Source of the DNA: Numida meleagris
Taxonomy: Eukaryota > Chordata > Aves > Galliformes > Numididae
Assembly: GCF_002078875.1 (NCBI RefSeq)
Contig: NC_034410.1
Location: 79,823,636 to 79,887,635, forward strand
Direction: 5' to 3'
Length of the DNA stretch: 64,000 bases
Shown here: positions 47,751 to 60,282 of the stretch, piece by piece
Position numbering within the stretch: position 1 is the first letter of the stretch
How the letters are laid out: each line of letters begins with the position of its first letter
The notes under the pieces: generated by a model
What the model was told of the DNA's origin: nothing
Seen by the model: only the letters and a program-made list of their open reading frames with translations
Databases searched by the model: none
Program-made: the position numbers and the translations under genes

Positions 47751-50700
47751 TTGAAATTCACCTTTAAAAGAGATGGGGAGTTTATGCAATGTTTATTGTC
47801 CTTCTATCAGTATAAAAATAAAAATGAAAGATAATTTCAAACATGTGGCTTGTTAACACACACCTCCTCCAAAATGACCCAACCTTCCTTCTGCAATAAA
47901 AAAAGTATATTTTTTAGCAGTTTCACTCTGTGAAATGGGTGTAACTGCAGTGAGTTGTGATGAAATGGAAGGAAGAGATTTTGCTTGTAAATCTCCATAG
48001 TTCCACTGACTGAGGGATTTGTTTTTCATTGATTTGTATGAGAAAAAGGCAAGCCGATTAGGTTTCAGAGGGAAAATTTTATTCATTTATGCCAAGCAAA
48101 CACTGTCGTATAATCAAGTTGTCTTTTGGTCCTTGGTATTCATATCACATCAAGAAAAAATTTCACTGATGCTTTGTAGTTTACTTTATAGCAATGTGTA
48201 ATAACCAATCTCTGAAAGCTTGGTTGGCTTTGGAGGACAAAAATTAAGGGTATAATGCAGGCTATTAAAATTGGAAGGGGACAGAGAACACGAAGTTCTT
48301 TGCTGTCTAAGTGTTCTGATGGATCTTAGATTAAATTAAGGAGGAAAAAAAGATTTCTTCTTAAACTTACTTGTGTTCTAACTGAAGTGTCTATTATCTG
48401 ACATTAAGTCCACCTGGAACAGGGCAACAGCATCCATTTTATTAAGCTATCTTTCCCCTGAAAAAGAGTAGTCTCACTCAAACTGTCGACTGGGAAAGTC
48501 TATGGCCTCAACTAACTCTGGAGCCTTGCTCGGAATTTTTTTGAGACCATGCCAGTTTAACAAGCCAAAGTTATATCAAGGATCTTTCTAACAGCTCCTG
48601 TGTACTGTTGATGTCACTGGTGTAGTGGCACCAAATGAGCAGAGAAAATCTATTCTATAGCCCAGTAGTCTTGGATTAATGATACATGATGATCTCAAAT
48701 GATCAACAGTAGGATTTTTTAATCCCATGTATACTTTCAATCCCTGGCGCAGTGCAGGAAGGAAATAGATATCCTGTGAACAAAGCTGGGCTGATGTCGT
48801 TGGACATCTGCCACTAGCGGGAATCAATGTGTGCGTTAATGTGTGTATCACACCAACACTTCTCCCCAAAAAGTATTTTCCATAAAAGCAGAGAAGTAAT
48901 GGCGTACTAATGTATGAATTCAGTAAATTCATGTAATGCTTTCAGATTTGCCTAGTGCAGCATTTACCTACTTTTAATTACCCAGACTGAAAACCAGCAG
49001 GGTGAATCAGTCTCATTTTATATTGATCATTATAACATTGTTGTGAAATCGCAGCTCTTCTTTTCTTAAGACCAAAAAAAAAGTGTTTGATGTGATGTTT
49101 TGAATTTTTTACCTAGAAATGTTAAGAATAGACAAGCTTGTTTGCAAGAACTTTCAGTGGAACTTTAATGAATTTACTGGTGGTCACAGGGATATTTCTA
49201 TATTAGTGTGATGAAATATCTAAATGAGTATTCTCTTTGATTTTTGTGGAGGCCAAAACAATTAAATGAAAAAGGAAATAAACATGGAAATAAAAGCAGG
49301 GAGGAAAACATCAAACTATGAAAAAATAAACCTTTAAAATTTTTCTAACCTAGGATTCACCTGCCAGAAATCACATTGAAACTAATTACATCACTGATTC
49401 AAAATAATGAGATGGATTCTAAGTCATCACTAACAAAGTTATGGTAATTAATTACAGAGTTGTTTAGAATAGTAAGACTTCTTGCCGCCCTCATTACATT
49501 TGGGCTCACTGAAAATAGAACCTAAGGAGAAAAAACAGTTAATCAAAAGAAATACAAAGCAAGGGAGTTGCTCTAATCTAGCTTTAACTTTCTAATTATT
49601 TTTTAAGTCTTCACTTTAGCGCCATATTTTTTGTACATAGGTACATGATATTTCCCTATAGAACAAATGTCTTTCTAAGTAATATACACATTATTACAAC
49701 AGTGTACAACAAAAGTACCATAGCTGCCTACCAAAGTAAACTCATGAGTTTTAAGTGTCACATCAAAGTGATTTAGGTATTATTGATTAATAATGATGCA
49801 CTTTTCTTTTTTGTAAATATGCCATATTCAGCAGTTTTTTAAAAGTCTGTACACACTTTCTTGAGGCACTATGAATCTTAAAGCAAAATAAAACATTTTT
49901 TCCTTCTCTACAAATTGATTTTTGAACAGGGAAAAAGAAATTTAATCTTAGTCAGACCAGTTATGCTGTTATTATACAAATAAATGTCTCAGTGAAGTCT
50001 GATTGACTATTTCCATTGTAGGTTAGACCAAACAGGATTACAAATACAAACATGTTAAGCATAAACTCAAAACTTTACTAAAATTTTTGTATACTTTTGC
50101 CATTTGTAATTATCAGTTGAAACCATAAAAGAGAAGGAAGAAAAGTTGACTGTCATATCATACTTACTATGTATTTGAAGACAAAAGCCTGGAATAAGGT
50201 AATCAGAAATAAAATAAATATTTTAGATTTACTGTACACTTAAAGAATGGTATATTTTTGTCAGACACTTCCAAATATTTAGCCGTGTAAGGAAAAGGCA
50301 TATAATGCGATACAGTGAATTGAGAAAATGTTTTAGGTTTAATCAGTTTTGTTGTTGTTTTTTAAAACTGTGGGGATTATGAGATGTCAAACTATTAGGA
50401 GCATTACTTTGATATCAAATCCCCCTTGTTAACTATTATAACAAGTTCACAGATAAATACTATCTGCTTTGCTCAAAAGTCTTCATTCTTCCAAACTGTC
50501 CTGCTGGAGAACCATCTACTGTAAACCTCATTTCATTATTTTCTGATCTGTCAGATGTAGTGATTTAATTTTCTTCACATTCATATCCACTTTGCGTTCT
50601 AGCTTACTGTATTTACTTAAACTATCATTTTTTTGAATTTACACTCAAAAACATTCAACATGTCCCATACTCACTCCAAAAGAACTTAAAAGCAGGAGAA

Positions 50701-53199
50701 CATTCAGTCTTTGTAAAACCATTAGTATTCACTATATTCTCCTGCTTAATGCTGGGCACACTGTAAATGATGATAACTGTCAGAAGAAAGCAAACTTCCA
50801 TGCATGCTTTCATTCTTATATTAATGCAAAATATAATATCATGAGTTTCAGTAAAATCCATACCTATGGATTTTTGTCTATTCTGAGTTTGGCTTTGCTC
50901 ATCTTTGACATAAACTTTAGGATCCTTGAGGAGGAAAGAAAAAAATATATAGTAATTGAATTTTTGAAGTAATCCACAAGAGATATTTAACTTTAGCATT
51001 ATTCTATCATACAGTATGTCACTTTCATTAGATTGCAGGGATTTAAAGTTTAAAAATGTACCAGATGATTAGGTCAGAGCATTTCTGAATGATATAATAA
51101 TTAGAAAGAAATGAACAGTTTCAGTGAATAATTTATCCATACTCTCTTTTGGACTTGTGGAATATTGACAGTCAGATCACAATTTATTAGATTTAAAATA
51201 AGGTTTACCCTGAAAAAAAAGAAAGATACTGATAAATTCTCTTTCTGGGATGTCTGAGAATGTGAAAAAAGAATAAGAAGGGAAGAAAAATGAATAAGAC
51301 AGATGTAATAGAAACATGGCATGTAGTAATTTATATCAATAAGAAATTGATTTTTGTGATTAATTCATTGTGATTTTACAATGGTATTTACTAGATGAGT
51401 TTAACAGTAATTTCAGCCAGTTGTGTTGTAGTTCAGAGTTTGAGAAAACTTTCTTTCTGAAATTCATGTTTTCTACACATAAGAGAAAGAAAAGGAATTT
51501 AAAGAGATTGACATTAATCACCTGGAGGAGTCAGGATACTAGAGGTGATCAGCAACAATCTTTACTTTGAAATCAGTCATGAGACTCAAAGTGCTAGCCA
51601 ACAGATATTCCTAAGAAAATCTTTATTTGTTGTAAGGAATCAAGCTATGTTTCAACATGTGTAAATATCATTTCTATATCCAAATCTGTAGATTTTTTTA
51701 CGATTTCTTTTTATTTAACATCCTGGATGTGAGGATCTAGGAAATCCAAGCTCGGGGGCCGCTAGAGCATGGAAGGGTGGTCAGACCACTGCCTGATAGA
51801 GTATGATGGCCAAGTGACTACCACACAGTAGTCATGCTATTGAGTGGATAATTTTTTATGAAAAAGAAATTAAAATGCTATTGATTATGAATAAACATGT
51901 CACCAGTGTACAGGTTTTGGTGGTCACTTTGGAGAGAAAGAAAGATAATGGGGCAAATAAATTGACCCTCTTTGTCTGAAAAAATCTTTAAGCCCAGTAA
52001 AAGAAGCTCATAGGTCCTATGTTGTTGGTAAGTGCTCTAGTTACTAGACTGTTCTACAAAATACCATTGTCTGCATCTTTTTTCCTGAAGTTATGCCATG
52101 TTACCTACTGCATAAGAGCAAACAAAATTCATCTACAGAGAAATTTAGGCAGAGAAATATATATGGGGAGTCATGTCAAAGGCCAAATCTGAATTAGCAG
52201 GAGAAACACAGGTACCTGACTTAAAGTTAAGGAACTCAGTTTTGACTTAAGATGCTTAAATACCTGAAAAGGAGCAGGGTCTACATCAGAACTATGGGCG
52301 TCTAGATTTTTGAGGGTGTTTGAATGGAAAACCTGGATGAGGATCTGAATGTTGAAAGTCTTTACACTGAACTGTGATGAACCTTTATTCGGTTGAATGG
52401 TGTTGTATTGAGGCTATTTAATTAATGAGGCTTTTCTTTTTTCCTGAGGTTAAATAAAAATGCTATTTGTATTTCTCTGCTATTTTATCTACAGCCAAGA
52501 GAGATAATGTATTTTAATTGCTTTCCAGAAGACAATGTTTGTTTTTCTTTGCTGTACACTTAATAAACTGCCTTTCTACTCCTGTCTCTCTCATAGGACA
52601 CATTCACAAAAAGATAATGTATCTTTACAAATTATTTGGCAGCTGGTGGTAGAATATAATAAGTCCATTAAATGAAGAAACATCTCACTATATTTTTTTT
52701 TCTAAATTACGCTATAAAAAGAGGAGTAACAGTTTGTGAAGCATGGGTTTTGCTCACAATTATGGGCTATAAGAATGGTGGCAGTATGTGTTCAAGGCTT
52801 TAACTGCACGCAGACAAATGGTTCTCTTTAGTTCTGCTTCACAACAGGAAGTCATTGTTATAGGATAAATGTGCCCAAAGTAAAATGTACTGAATCTCAG
52901 CAAATTGATTTGTGAAGATATAAAGCTACCTTAGACCCAGTGGAAATTTAAAAGATTATTCAGGGCAAGCTGGAGCAGACAGCAGGCAGTGTTTCTGAGC
53001 AATAAAATAAGATGGGCATTTCCACTGGAGATGTAGAATTTGTTTCCATAATGACACATTTCTGACATCTGTGATACTTCTGTGTTATCATGCATCTAAA
53101 ACAATACTGTGCCAGAAAGCTGTCAGGCTTCCAAGGAAGAAAGAAGTTCAGACTTTGCACGCATAGGAAGGCTCACTGAAATGTTTATGACAAAACAGG
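47751..53199. other. AT-rich non-coding DNA, no gene seen
   Basis: No gene or interspersed repeat is recognised. A TAAT/ATTA-rich, non-repetitive stretch lies at about 49340-49520. Two 114-codon minus-strand open frames (48588-48932, 50655-50999) have no recognisable domain and occur in AT-rich DNA. A GC-richer patch at 51750-51835 is unexplained. Confidence 0.5.
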
Positions 53200-53345
53200 C
53201 ATGCCCAATCTGTGGCCCATGGGCTGCATGCAACCCATGATAGCTAGTAATTAGCCCTGCCCTCTGCTGCTGTGCCATCATAGCGGTGGCTCTTCCCCAC
53301 TGAGTGGCCTGAGACAGCTCTGGCTGCACACCTATCACTCAGCAA
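53200..53345. repeat. Possible old DNA-transposon fragment
   Basis: The segment beginning CAGGCATGCCCAATCTGTGG, with CCCATGGGCTGCATGCAACC following, resembles the GC-rich ends of old hAT-type elements (CAG start and repeated GGCCC/CCCATGGGC motifs). I cannot see the other end or a target duplication, so this is tentative. Confidence 0.25.
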
Positions 53346-54710
53346 CATCCAAAACAACTGCAAAATAAGGGGCCCTTATATATCATCTAGTCCAACTGCT
53401 CTGCAATTAAGAGGGACACCTACAGCTAGATCAGGTTGCTCAGATACCTGTCCAGCTTGACTTTGAATGTCTCCAAGGGTGGGGCAGCCAGAACCTATCT
53501 GGGAAACCTGTTCCAGTGCTTTACCACTCTTATTGTAAAAAGCTTCTTCCTCTAACCAATCTAAATTTCTCCTCTTTTAGTTTGAAACCATTTCCCTTTT
53601 TCCTGTCACAATAGACCTTGCTAAAGAGTCTGTCTTCTTCTTTCTTATAAACCCCCTTTAGATACTGAAAGGCTGCTTTCAGGTCTCCTCAGAGCCTTCT
53701 CTTCTCCACGCTGAACAACCTCAGCTCTCTCAGGCTGTCCTCACAGTGGAGGCATTCCATCCCTTGGATCATTTTTATGGTCCTCCTCTGGATGTGCTCC
53801 AACAGGTTCACATCTCTTCTGTACTGAGGACTCCACATCTGGACACAGTACTCCATGTGAGGCATCACCAGTGCAGAGTAGAGGGGCAGGATCACTTCCT
53901 TCATCCTGCTGGCCACACATCTTTTGATGCAACCTACAATATGGTTGGCTTTCTTGGCTGCGAGAGCACATTGCTGGCTCATGTTCAGCTTCCCGTTCAC
54001 CAGTGCACCCAAGTCCTTTTTGTCAGGGCAGTGCTCTATCCTTTAATCTCCCAGCTTGTATTGATAGTGAGGGTTGCCACGACCCAGGTGCAAGACTTTG
54101 CACTTGTATTTGTTGAACCTCATGAGGTTCTCCTGGGCCCACTGCTTGAGCCTGACCAGGTCTCTCTGGATGACATCCCATCGCTCAGGTGTGTCAACCA
54201 CACCACACAGCTTGGTGTAATCTGCAAATATGCTGAGGGTGCACTCGATCCCACTGTTGATGTAACTGATGAAGAAGGTAAATAACACTGATCCCAGCGT
54301 TGACCCCTGAGGGACGCCACTTGTCACATCTGGACATTGAGCCATTTACCACCACTCTCTCGGTATGACCTTGCAACCAGTTCCTTGTCCATTGAAGACT
54401 CCACCCATCAAAACCCATCTTCCAATTTGGAGAGAAGAGTGTTGTGGGGAAACCATGGCAAAGGCGTTACTGAAGTCCAGATAGATGACATCAGTGTCTC
54501 TTCCCTTCACTCTTCACGGATGCAGTTATGCTACCGTAAATGCCACTAGGTGTTTCAGGCAGGGCTTGCCCTTGGTGAAGTCATGCTGGATGTCTCATGT
54601 TACCTCCCTGTCTTCCATGTGCCCTAGCACAGTTTCCAGGAAGATCTGTTTCACAATCTTCCCCACCACAGAGGTGAGTCCAATATGTCAGTAGTTCCTT
54701 GGACTGTCAC
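53346..54710 (-). mobile_element. CR1 LINE, 1.36-kb fragment with reverse-transcriptase part, minus strand
   Basis: The longest CR1 in the window. On the plus strand the 3' UTR side lies left (GTCCAACTGCTCTGCAATTA), without a clear octamer tail. ORF2 extends right to about 54708. Minus-strand open segments encode the palm region ([14 protein letters not shown] at about 54282-54323, then the catalytic box) and the following domain (LNMSQQCALAAKKANHIVGC, SRMKEVILPLYSALV, MEYCVQMWSPQYRRD). The catalytic FADD box reads FADY (54217-54228), so one metal-binding Asp is lost. Frame changes separate the pieces. It is an old, inactive copy. Confidence 0.92.
53689..54345 (-). pseudogene. CR1 ORF2 reverse-transcriptase remnant with FADY box
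   Basis: Two open segments (54043-54345 and 53689-54012) together cover the palm and the region after it of a CR1 reverse transcriptase. They lie in different frames with a break near 54013-54042. The motif VPQGS is intact. The catalytic box has Tyr in place of the second Asp, which by itself would abolish polymerase activity. Confidence 0.85.
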
Positions 54711-54711
54711 A

Positions 54712-54745
54712 TAATCATAGAATCATAGAATATCCCAAGTTGGAA
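54712..54745 (-). mobile_element. Tiny CR1 3' tip, minus strand
   Basis: TAATCATAGAATCATAGAAT followed by ATCCCAAGTTGGAA is the reversed octamer tail and first bases of a CR1 3' UTR. It is only about 34 bp long and directly abuts the 5' side of the larger CR1. It is a separate, extremely truncated insertion or the remnant of a deleted copy. Confidence 0.75.
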
Positions 54746-57700
54746 TCAATAACTAATTCCATTAAATTTCTGCAGACATATAGCATAAAACTCTAGTTTT
54801 GTTATTCTGTAGGAAAAAAATAAATAAATAGTGGGTGACTAGAGCATTTATGACTCCAGGTGGCTTGAAGCAGTTATATCATTGGCCTGTACTTGCAATG
54901 TTTTATGGTTGATATTATCCCCAAATTGTCTGTCATATAGTACTGTTGTACAATAACATCAGAAAATAATGAAGGATACTACTTATACAGAGTATGCATG
55001 TTGAAAGAGATAAATGAAGAGAATACTAATGCACCTATTTTTCTAATCATGATTTTTAGAGGTCCATGCAAAAGCAAAATTAAAGGATGATGGGTCTGTG
55101 CAGCAAGCAGGTTTTTGTCCATTAACTAATGTATTTCTGAGAAAAAAAGACAAGAAAATAATTTTGCATGAGAAAGCAAGTGTCTCACTTGAAACTTCTA
55201 CCAAAGCACAGTGCCCTCAATCAGTTTGAACAGGAAATGCCACAAACCCACTACAGAAGCTTTGCTTTTCTTATTGTGCAGTTTTCAAGCATATCCCAAA
55301 AGTAATCAATTTATTTCTGCTGATTAACTTTTCCTCCTCCTATCAGTTTGAAGAGATGCGTTTCCACATCAGGGACAAGAGCGTAGGCCCCAAACCCCAA
55401 CTACTTTGAGACACAGATACAATTTATTCTGTAGTATGCAAAAAGAAGGATAAGAAAAACGAATAACGCCATAGTCACAGTTGTCTTGTAAGCTTACAAT
55501 TTTCAAACCTTTTCTTTTATCTTTTAAAAATCTATTAGAGATGCTAAGGTAAAAGTAAACCCAACAGATTTTTTCTTTAAAATAAATATAAAACAAACAA
55601 ACAAACAAAAAACCCCACATTATTCTTAGCAAAAGAAAGAATGAAGGAAGTTGGTATGGAATGCTTACATTTTCAAATAATGGCATGTTGTACAAAGAAT
55701 TATTGCAAATAAGCCAAATATATTTTCTGCTTGTCCCAATTTTGCTTGATATCTCCCAGTATCTGCCTTTCTTTTATTGTGTACAAATACTATGGTATTG
55801 AGTGTTGTTAACTTTTGTAATTCTTTGTAAACTTGTTTTTTCTTTATTAGTGTAATTTCTCTGACGTGCACAGTAACTGTCAAGGAAATGAAGAACAGCA
55901 GATATTTAAACATTTATGCCAAATTTTCACGGTGAAAAAAGAATCAGAAATTTTTGCAATACATTTTTAGAAATTAATATTATGAAAAGTTACTCTTAAG
56001 CATTTATATCTTTGTTAAAATTCTTTCAGATTTCATGGCAGATTTCATATTTTATTCAGCTTGGACTTCTTGTCTTTTCATACTCTTTGGCAATATAGAA
56101 TTTCACAGAAGAGAATTCCTATTATGTGGAAACAAATCCATGCATCCCCATTGCCTGTGGTATGCTCTAAAAAGACTTACATCACAAAGATGACTGACAA
56201 CTGATGACTGACATGTCATTTCCTTCTATCTTTGTTAGACACTTTTATATTACACTGTCAGAATTTTAATAATAGAAGTATTCAGCTGACCTTAACATCC
56301 ATTGCACTGTCTAATTTCTGGTGTTACTAGGTTGAGCTGCAGCCTCTTGCTCCATACCTTCCACCACTCAGGGCACAAGAAGCGGTACAGGGTGTAGCAG
56401 TGAGGAAGGGATCTCTGTAGCAGTTAGCTGCTGAAGCCTACCAGCCAACCAAATATCTCGGTGGTTAACAGGTCAGCTGAGACGTCTGCATTTCCCAACC
56501 TTGCAGAGACATTTTCAGAGATTTATTTCTACTGTACTTTCTACTATCTATGTTCAGAATAGCACATTTGTAATCCTCTCTCTGCTACAAAGAACTGGAC
56601 TTCTCAGATAAATCAGTTAAAAGTTTAATCCATTCAAAAGGATTTTAGGCATACCAGATCCCCAGCATGGGAAATGTCTTCAAAGTTAGGAACAGATAGG
56701 ACCAAGATTTTATAACAAAAAAAAACTTTAGGAATGAAATTGGGAAAATGGGAAACTGCTTATACTTCAACCTAGTAGAAGTAAAGAGGTATTACAATAG
56801 AATACAAAAATCCTAGCTCAATTTTTAATTTATCCTTAATGAAATAGATATTGTAGCAATTAAATGACACCAGATTACTGAAACAAAACCAGAACAACTA
56901 CAGTAGAAGGCAAACCAACCAACCAACCAACCAATCAAAGGCTGAGAGAAAGATGAAACCTGCAATGACATCTGGATGGGGATAAGGCTATTCAGTTGCT
57001 ATGTATTGTACTGAGATAGTTATGACATTCCTAAAGTTTAATTTTCCCAAGCAATTTCATCACAGTCCATCCGATAAAGATTTTTATGTGCCACTTTGCA
57101 TATTTCTTCAACCTTGTGCTGCAATTCAGTGAAGATGTGCGTTTTTTGCATTTGTTTTGTGCTTTAATGTTCTGTGAAAAGCACCTTAGTGTGTCAGATG
57201 GACTCATGCCTAAGGGCTTCTTCACTATATTGAGTAGCTCCACTTCCCAAGAAGGAAAAGGAATAGTAAGAAAGCATGCTCCAAAACAGATTCATTAATT
57301 CAAAGGGATATACTGCAAGTAGACACGATATGGAAGAAAAAACAAAGATCTCCTTTTTCCTCAACAAGCCACTTTCTGCATGGCTTAGGGTATCAGGAGT
57401 AGGAAATATTTTAGTGGTCTCTCAACCATACAGTGCATGTACATAATCACTCTTCTGTACCATGAAAAGTACTATGTCTTTCAGAGACAGGATTTTTCTC
57501 CATGTCTGAAGCTAATGAAGCTCAGGAATACTGGCAATGTGCAGATTGATCAAGTCCTGAATGTGTCTGCTTGAATATAAAATGGAATCAGTATTTATCT
57601 GAGTACCTGGATGCTACAAGCAGAAAACAGAGATGCCCATTCTGCATTCTCCTGCCCCTGGGGAGATGGTTTTCACAGTACTAGTCATTTACTCATTATG

Positions 57701-59839
57701 GTACATTTGCAGGGAAATAAAGGAGAAGAGTTATCTGTGTGAGGGTTTCTAGTACATCCTGAGATTCTCTTTCAGAGAGTGGAGGAGTGAAGGCAGCAAG
57801 GGAATAGAGATTACTTTCACATCCACGCTTACTCTAGGTTCTACCTTGGAGTCTGACTCAGAAAGTAGTCTAGTTTGACAAATCTTTGTTTGGAGCAAGA
57901 ATTCATGACAAACTGATTGCACAGGCAAATTAGGTCCCAGGAATAGATCAGAAAGACTTCAGGTTATAAATGAGGCCCTGATTAACATCTTGTGCTCATC
58001 TCTTCCTTTGTTTACTAGCTTAAAGGAAATTTCCTCTCGGCTTTGCAGTTATTTTGGGCTACAGTATATTACTGAGCAGCACCTCTGAATTAACTAATGT
58101 GACAACATTAGCATAAAGCATAGGATGAAATATTTGAAAAGTGGTAGCAGAGAGCAAAATAGAGGAAATGAACTTTAGAATCCTGCAGCTGGAGAACTGT
58201 CTACTGTGACCACAAGGAAATCCTAGACTTTGGAAGTGAGATAGGCAATGTAGAAAAACAACAACAACAAACCAATAGACAATTCAGAATTTGTTTCAGC
58301 AGGGCCACTTCCTGAGCTAAAACAGACAATAAACCCAATATGGAACACAATGCTGCATACAAACACTTGATGTATTATTCCAGTTTCACTCTATTATTGC
58401 AAAAAGAAGACTCATACAAAAGTCATCTGCTGATTATGCAGATTTCTGGGCAAGGCAGGGGACAGTTCTCACTGATTTTAACCAATTTTTGAGGTAGAGA
58501 TAGACCTGTACACAGTTAATCAGGAATGAATACTGTAATGCAATTCCTAGGAAAGGCTGTATATCATTTGACTGCCTCTGCAGCATAAATGAGGCATTGC
58601 TATAGCCAAAGCAAGCTTTATTTAGAACATATCAGACAGCTGTCAATGATGGATAGCTGTTTCAGTAGTTTCCCAGTGCAAAGCCAATCAAAAGAGCCTT
58701 ATGTATACTCCCTTAGCAAAGAAAGATAATACTGAGTTCAGAAGATGGTACTGTCATCTGAAGAAATTACAGCAAATATATTAGATGTTTGTAGTGAAGT
58801 CAGATTAGTGGAAGAGAAAACAGAAGACCTGGAAGGTAAAGTATCTGATATAAAGTATAAAATGGGGAAAAAATGAAATAGATTTCCAATGGTATCAAAG
58901 ATATCAAGATTTAATATTGATTTCCAGTTAAATGATGTACTCTGTACAAATCTCTGATAATGAGAACATGACCTATGTTTTAGGAATTATTTGCACCCGA
59001 AACCCAAGATGGATCCCAAGTTACTGCTGAGGATAACTATTGCTCCCTACCTGTTCAGTTCCAAATGTCATTTGCAAGTGTCTACTGCCATCAAATAATG
59101 AGTAGTCTATCTGATGGACTTTCCTTCTTATGTAATAAATTATGTTTTAATTCCTCTATAATGTAAGTAATATCTTCCAAAATGTACAAATAAACTAAGA
59201 TCCTACCAGTGAAGTCTGAAATTTACAAGACAAAAAGAAGATATCAAAAATATTAATTAGGAGAAGGATATCTGAAGTAATTTACTGAAGTTGTACATAG
59301 TTTCTATAGCTATATCATGAAAGATTCTTCACTTAAGAAATAAGATGAGTATTTTAATACTGATTATACTTAAAACAGCAACAAGCTTAGGGCTGTAACT
59401 AAAGAATATGGTGTCATACAGCTTACTCTGGAATGAAATAAAAGGCAAGAGAGAATCAGCTGCTGAATGTCCAACAGAAACAAGGCAGAGCTTATAATTC
59501 TACAGAGATTTTGATAGTTTCCTGGGTGACTGTGAGAGCAGCACCTGCATTTTTTCACCAGGGCTGAGAGAGATTCCCTTTTTCTTCTCTGTTTTCCTCT
59601 GCTGTAAAGAAAGGAGCATTTTGTCTGAAAGGAGTCAGTGTTAGTTGATTTTGTGGTGATGCTTGGTGCTTAATTACCCGAAGGAGGTAAAGGACTCAGA
59701 AGGTAAGTAGCAAACTGATTATGGTACAGCATCATTTACTGTACCTGCAACCAAGGAAATGCTTGCTGCAGCGGTTGTTACTACAAAAGACAACCTCCTA
59801 CTGTCTCCATGTTCAGGGAAGGGTAATGAAGCTGTGACG
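54746..59839. other. AT-rich non-coding DNA, no gene seen
   Basis: No gene is recognised in 5 kb. Simple repeats are an AAAC array (about 55587-55607) and an AACC array (56913-56932). The minus-strand open frame 55369-55695 (108 codons) is rich in F, Y, L and I and lacks a recognisable domain. Segment 56330-56520 is less AT-rich but I cannot identify it. Confidence 0.5.
56913..56932. repeat. AACC microsatellite
   Basis: Five exact AACC units. Confidence 0.9.
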
Positions 59840-60282
59840 GAGCTGGAGCACAGGCCTTATGAGGAACAGCTGGGGGAACTGGGACTTTTTTTAGTCTGGA
59901 GAAGAGGATGCTCAGGGGAGATCTTATCACTCTCTACAACTACCTGAGAGGAGGTTGTGTTGAGGTGGGAGTCAGCCTCTTCTACCATGTGACTAGCAAT
60001 AGGACTAGAGGGAATGTCCTCAAGTAGCACCAGGGGAGATTCAGATTGGACATTAGGAAAAGTTTCTCCTCTGAAAGAGTGGCCAGATGCTGGAACAGGC
60101 TGCCCAGGGAGATGGTGGAGTCACCATCCCTGGAGGTGTTTAAGAAATGTTTAGATATTGCACTGAGGGACATGGTTTAGTGAGGAAATATTGGTGGTAG
60201 GTAGGTGGTTGGACTGGATGATTTTCGAGGTCTTTTCCAACCTTGGTGATTCTGTGACTCTATGATTGTATGATTCTACGAT
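59840..60282 (+). mobile_element. CR1 LINE, 5'-truncated, plus strand
   Basis: Starts in the last part of ORF2 (GAGCTGGAGCACAGGCCTTA, then GAGGAACAGCTGGGGGAACT). It continues through GAGGATGCTCAGGGGAGATC, TGGAACAGGCTGCCCAGGGA and TGGAGGTGTTTAAGAAATGT. The 3' UTR reads GGTTGGACTGGATGATTTTC, and the element ends in octamers of the type ATTCTGTGACTCTATGATTG, then TATGATTCTACGAT. The 3' end is complete and the coding part is short and frame-broken. An open frame at 59982-60173 on the other strand is its antisense. Confidence 0.92.

Noticed and set aside
47433..47767. Open frames of 67 and 84 codons
   Set aside because: They read the antisense strand of a mariner derivative.
50655..50999. 114-codon minus-strand open frame rich in Ile, Phe and Lys
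   Set aside because: Composition matches AT-rich background; no motif, no repeat match, no supporting splice pattern.
53746..54285. 179-codon plus-strand open frame, long enough to look like a gene
   Set aside because: It is exactly antisense to CR1 ORF2, whose minus-strand translation carries the reverse-transcriptase motifs.
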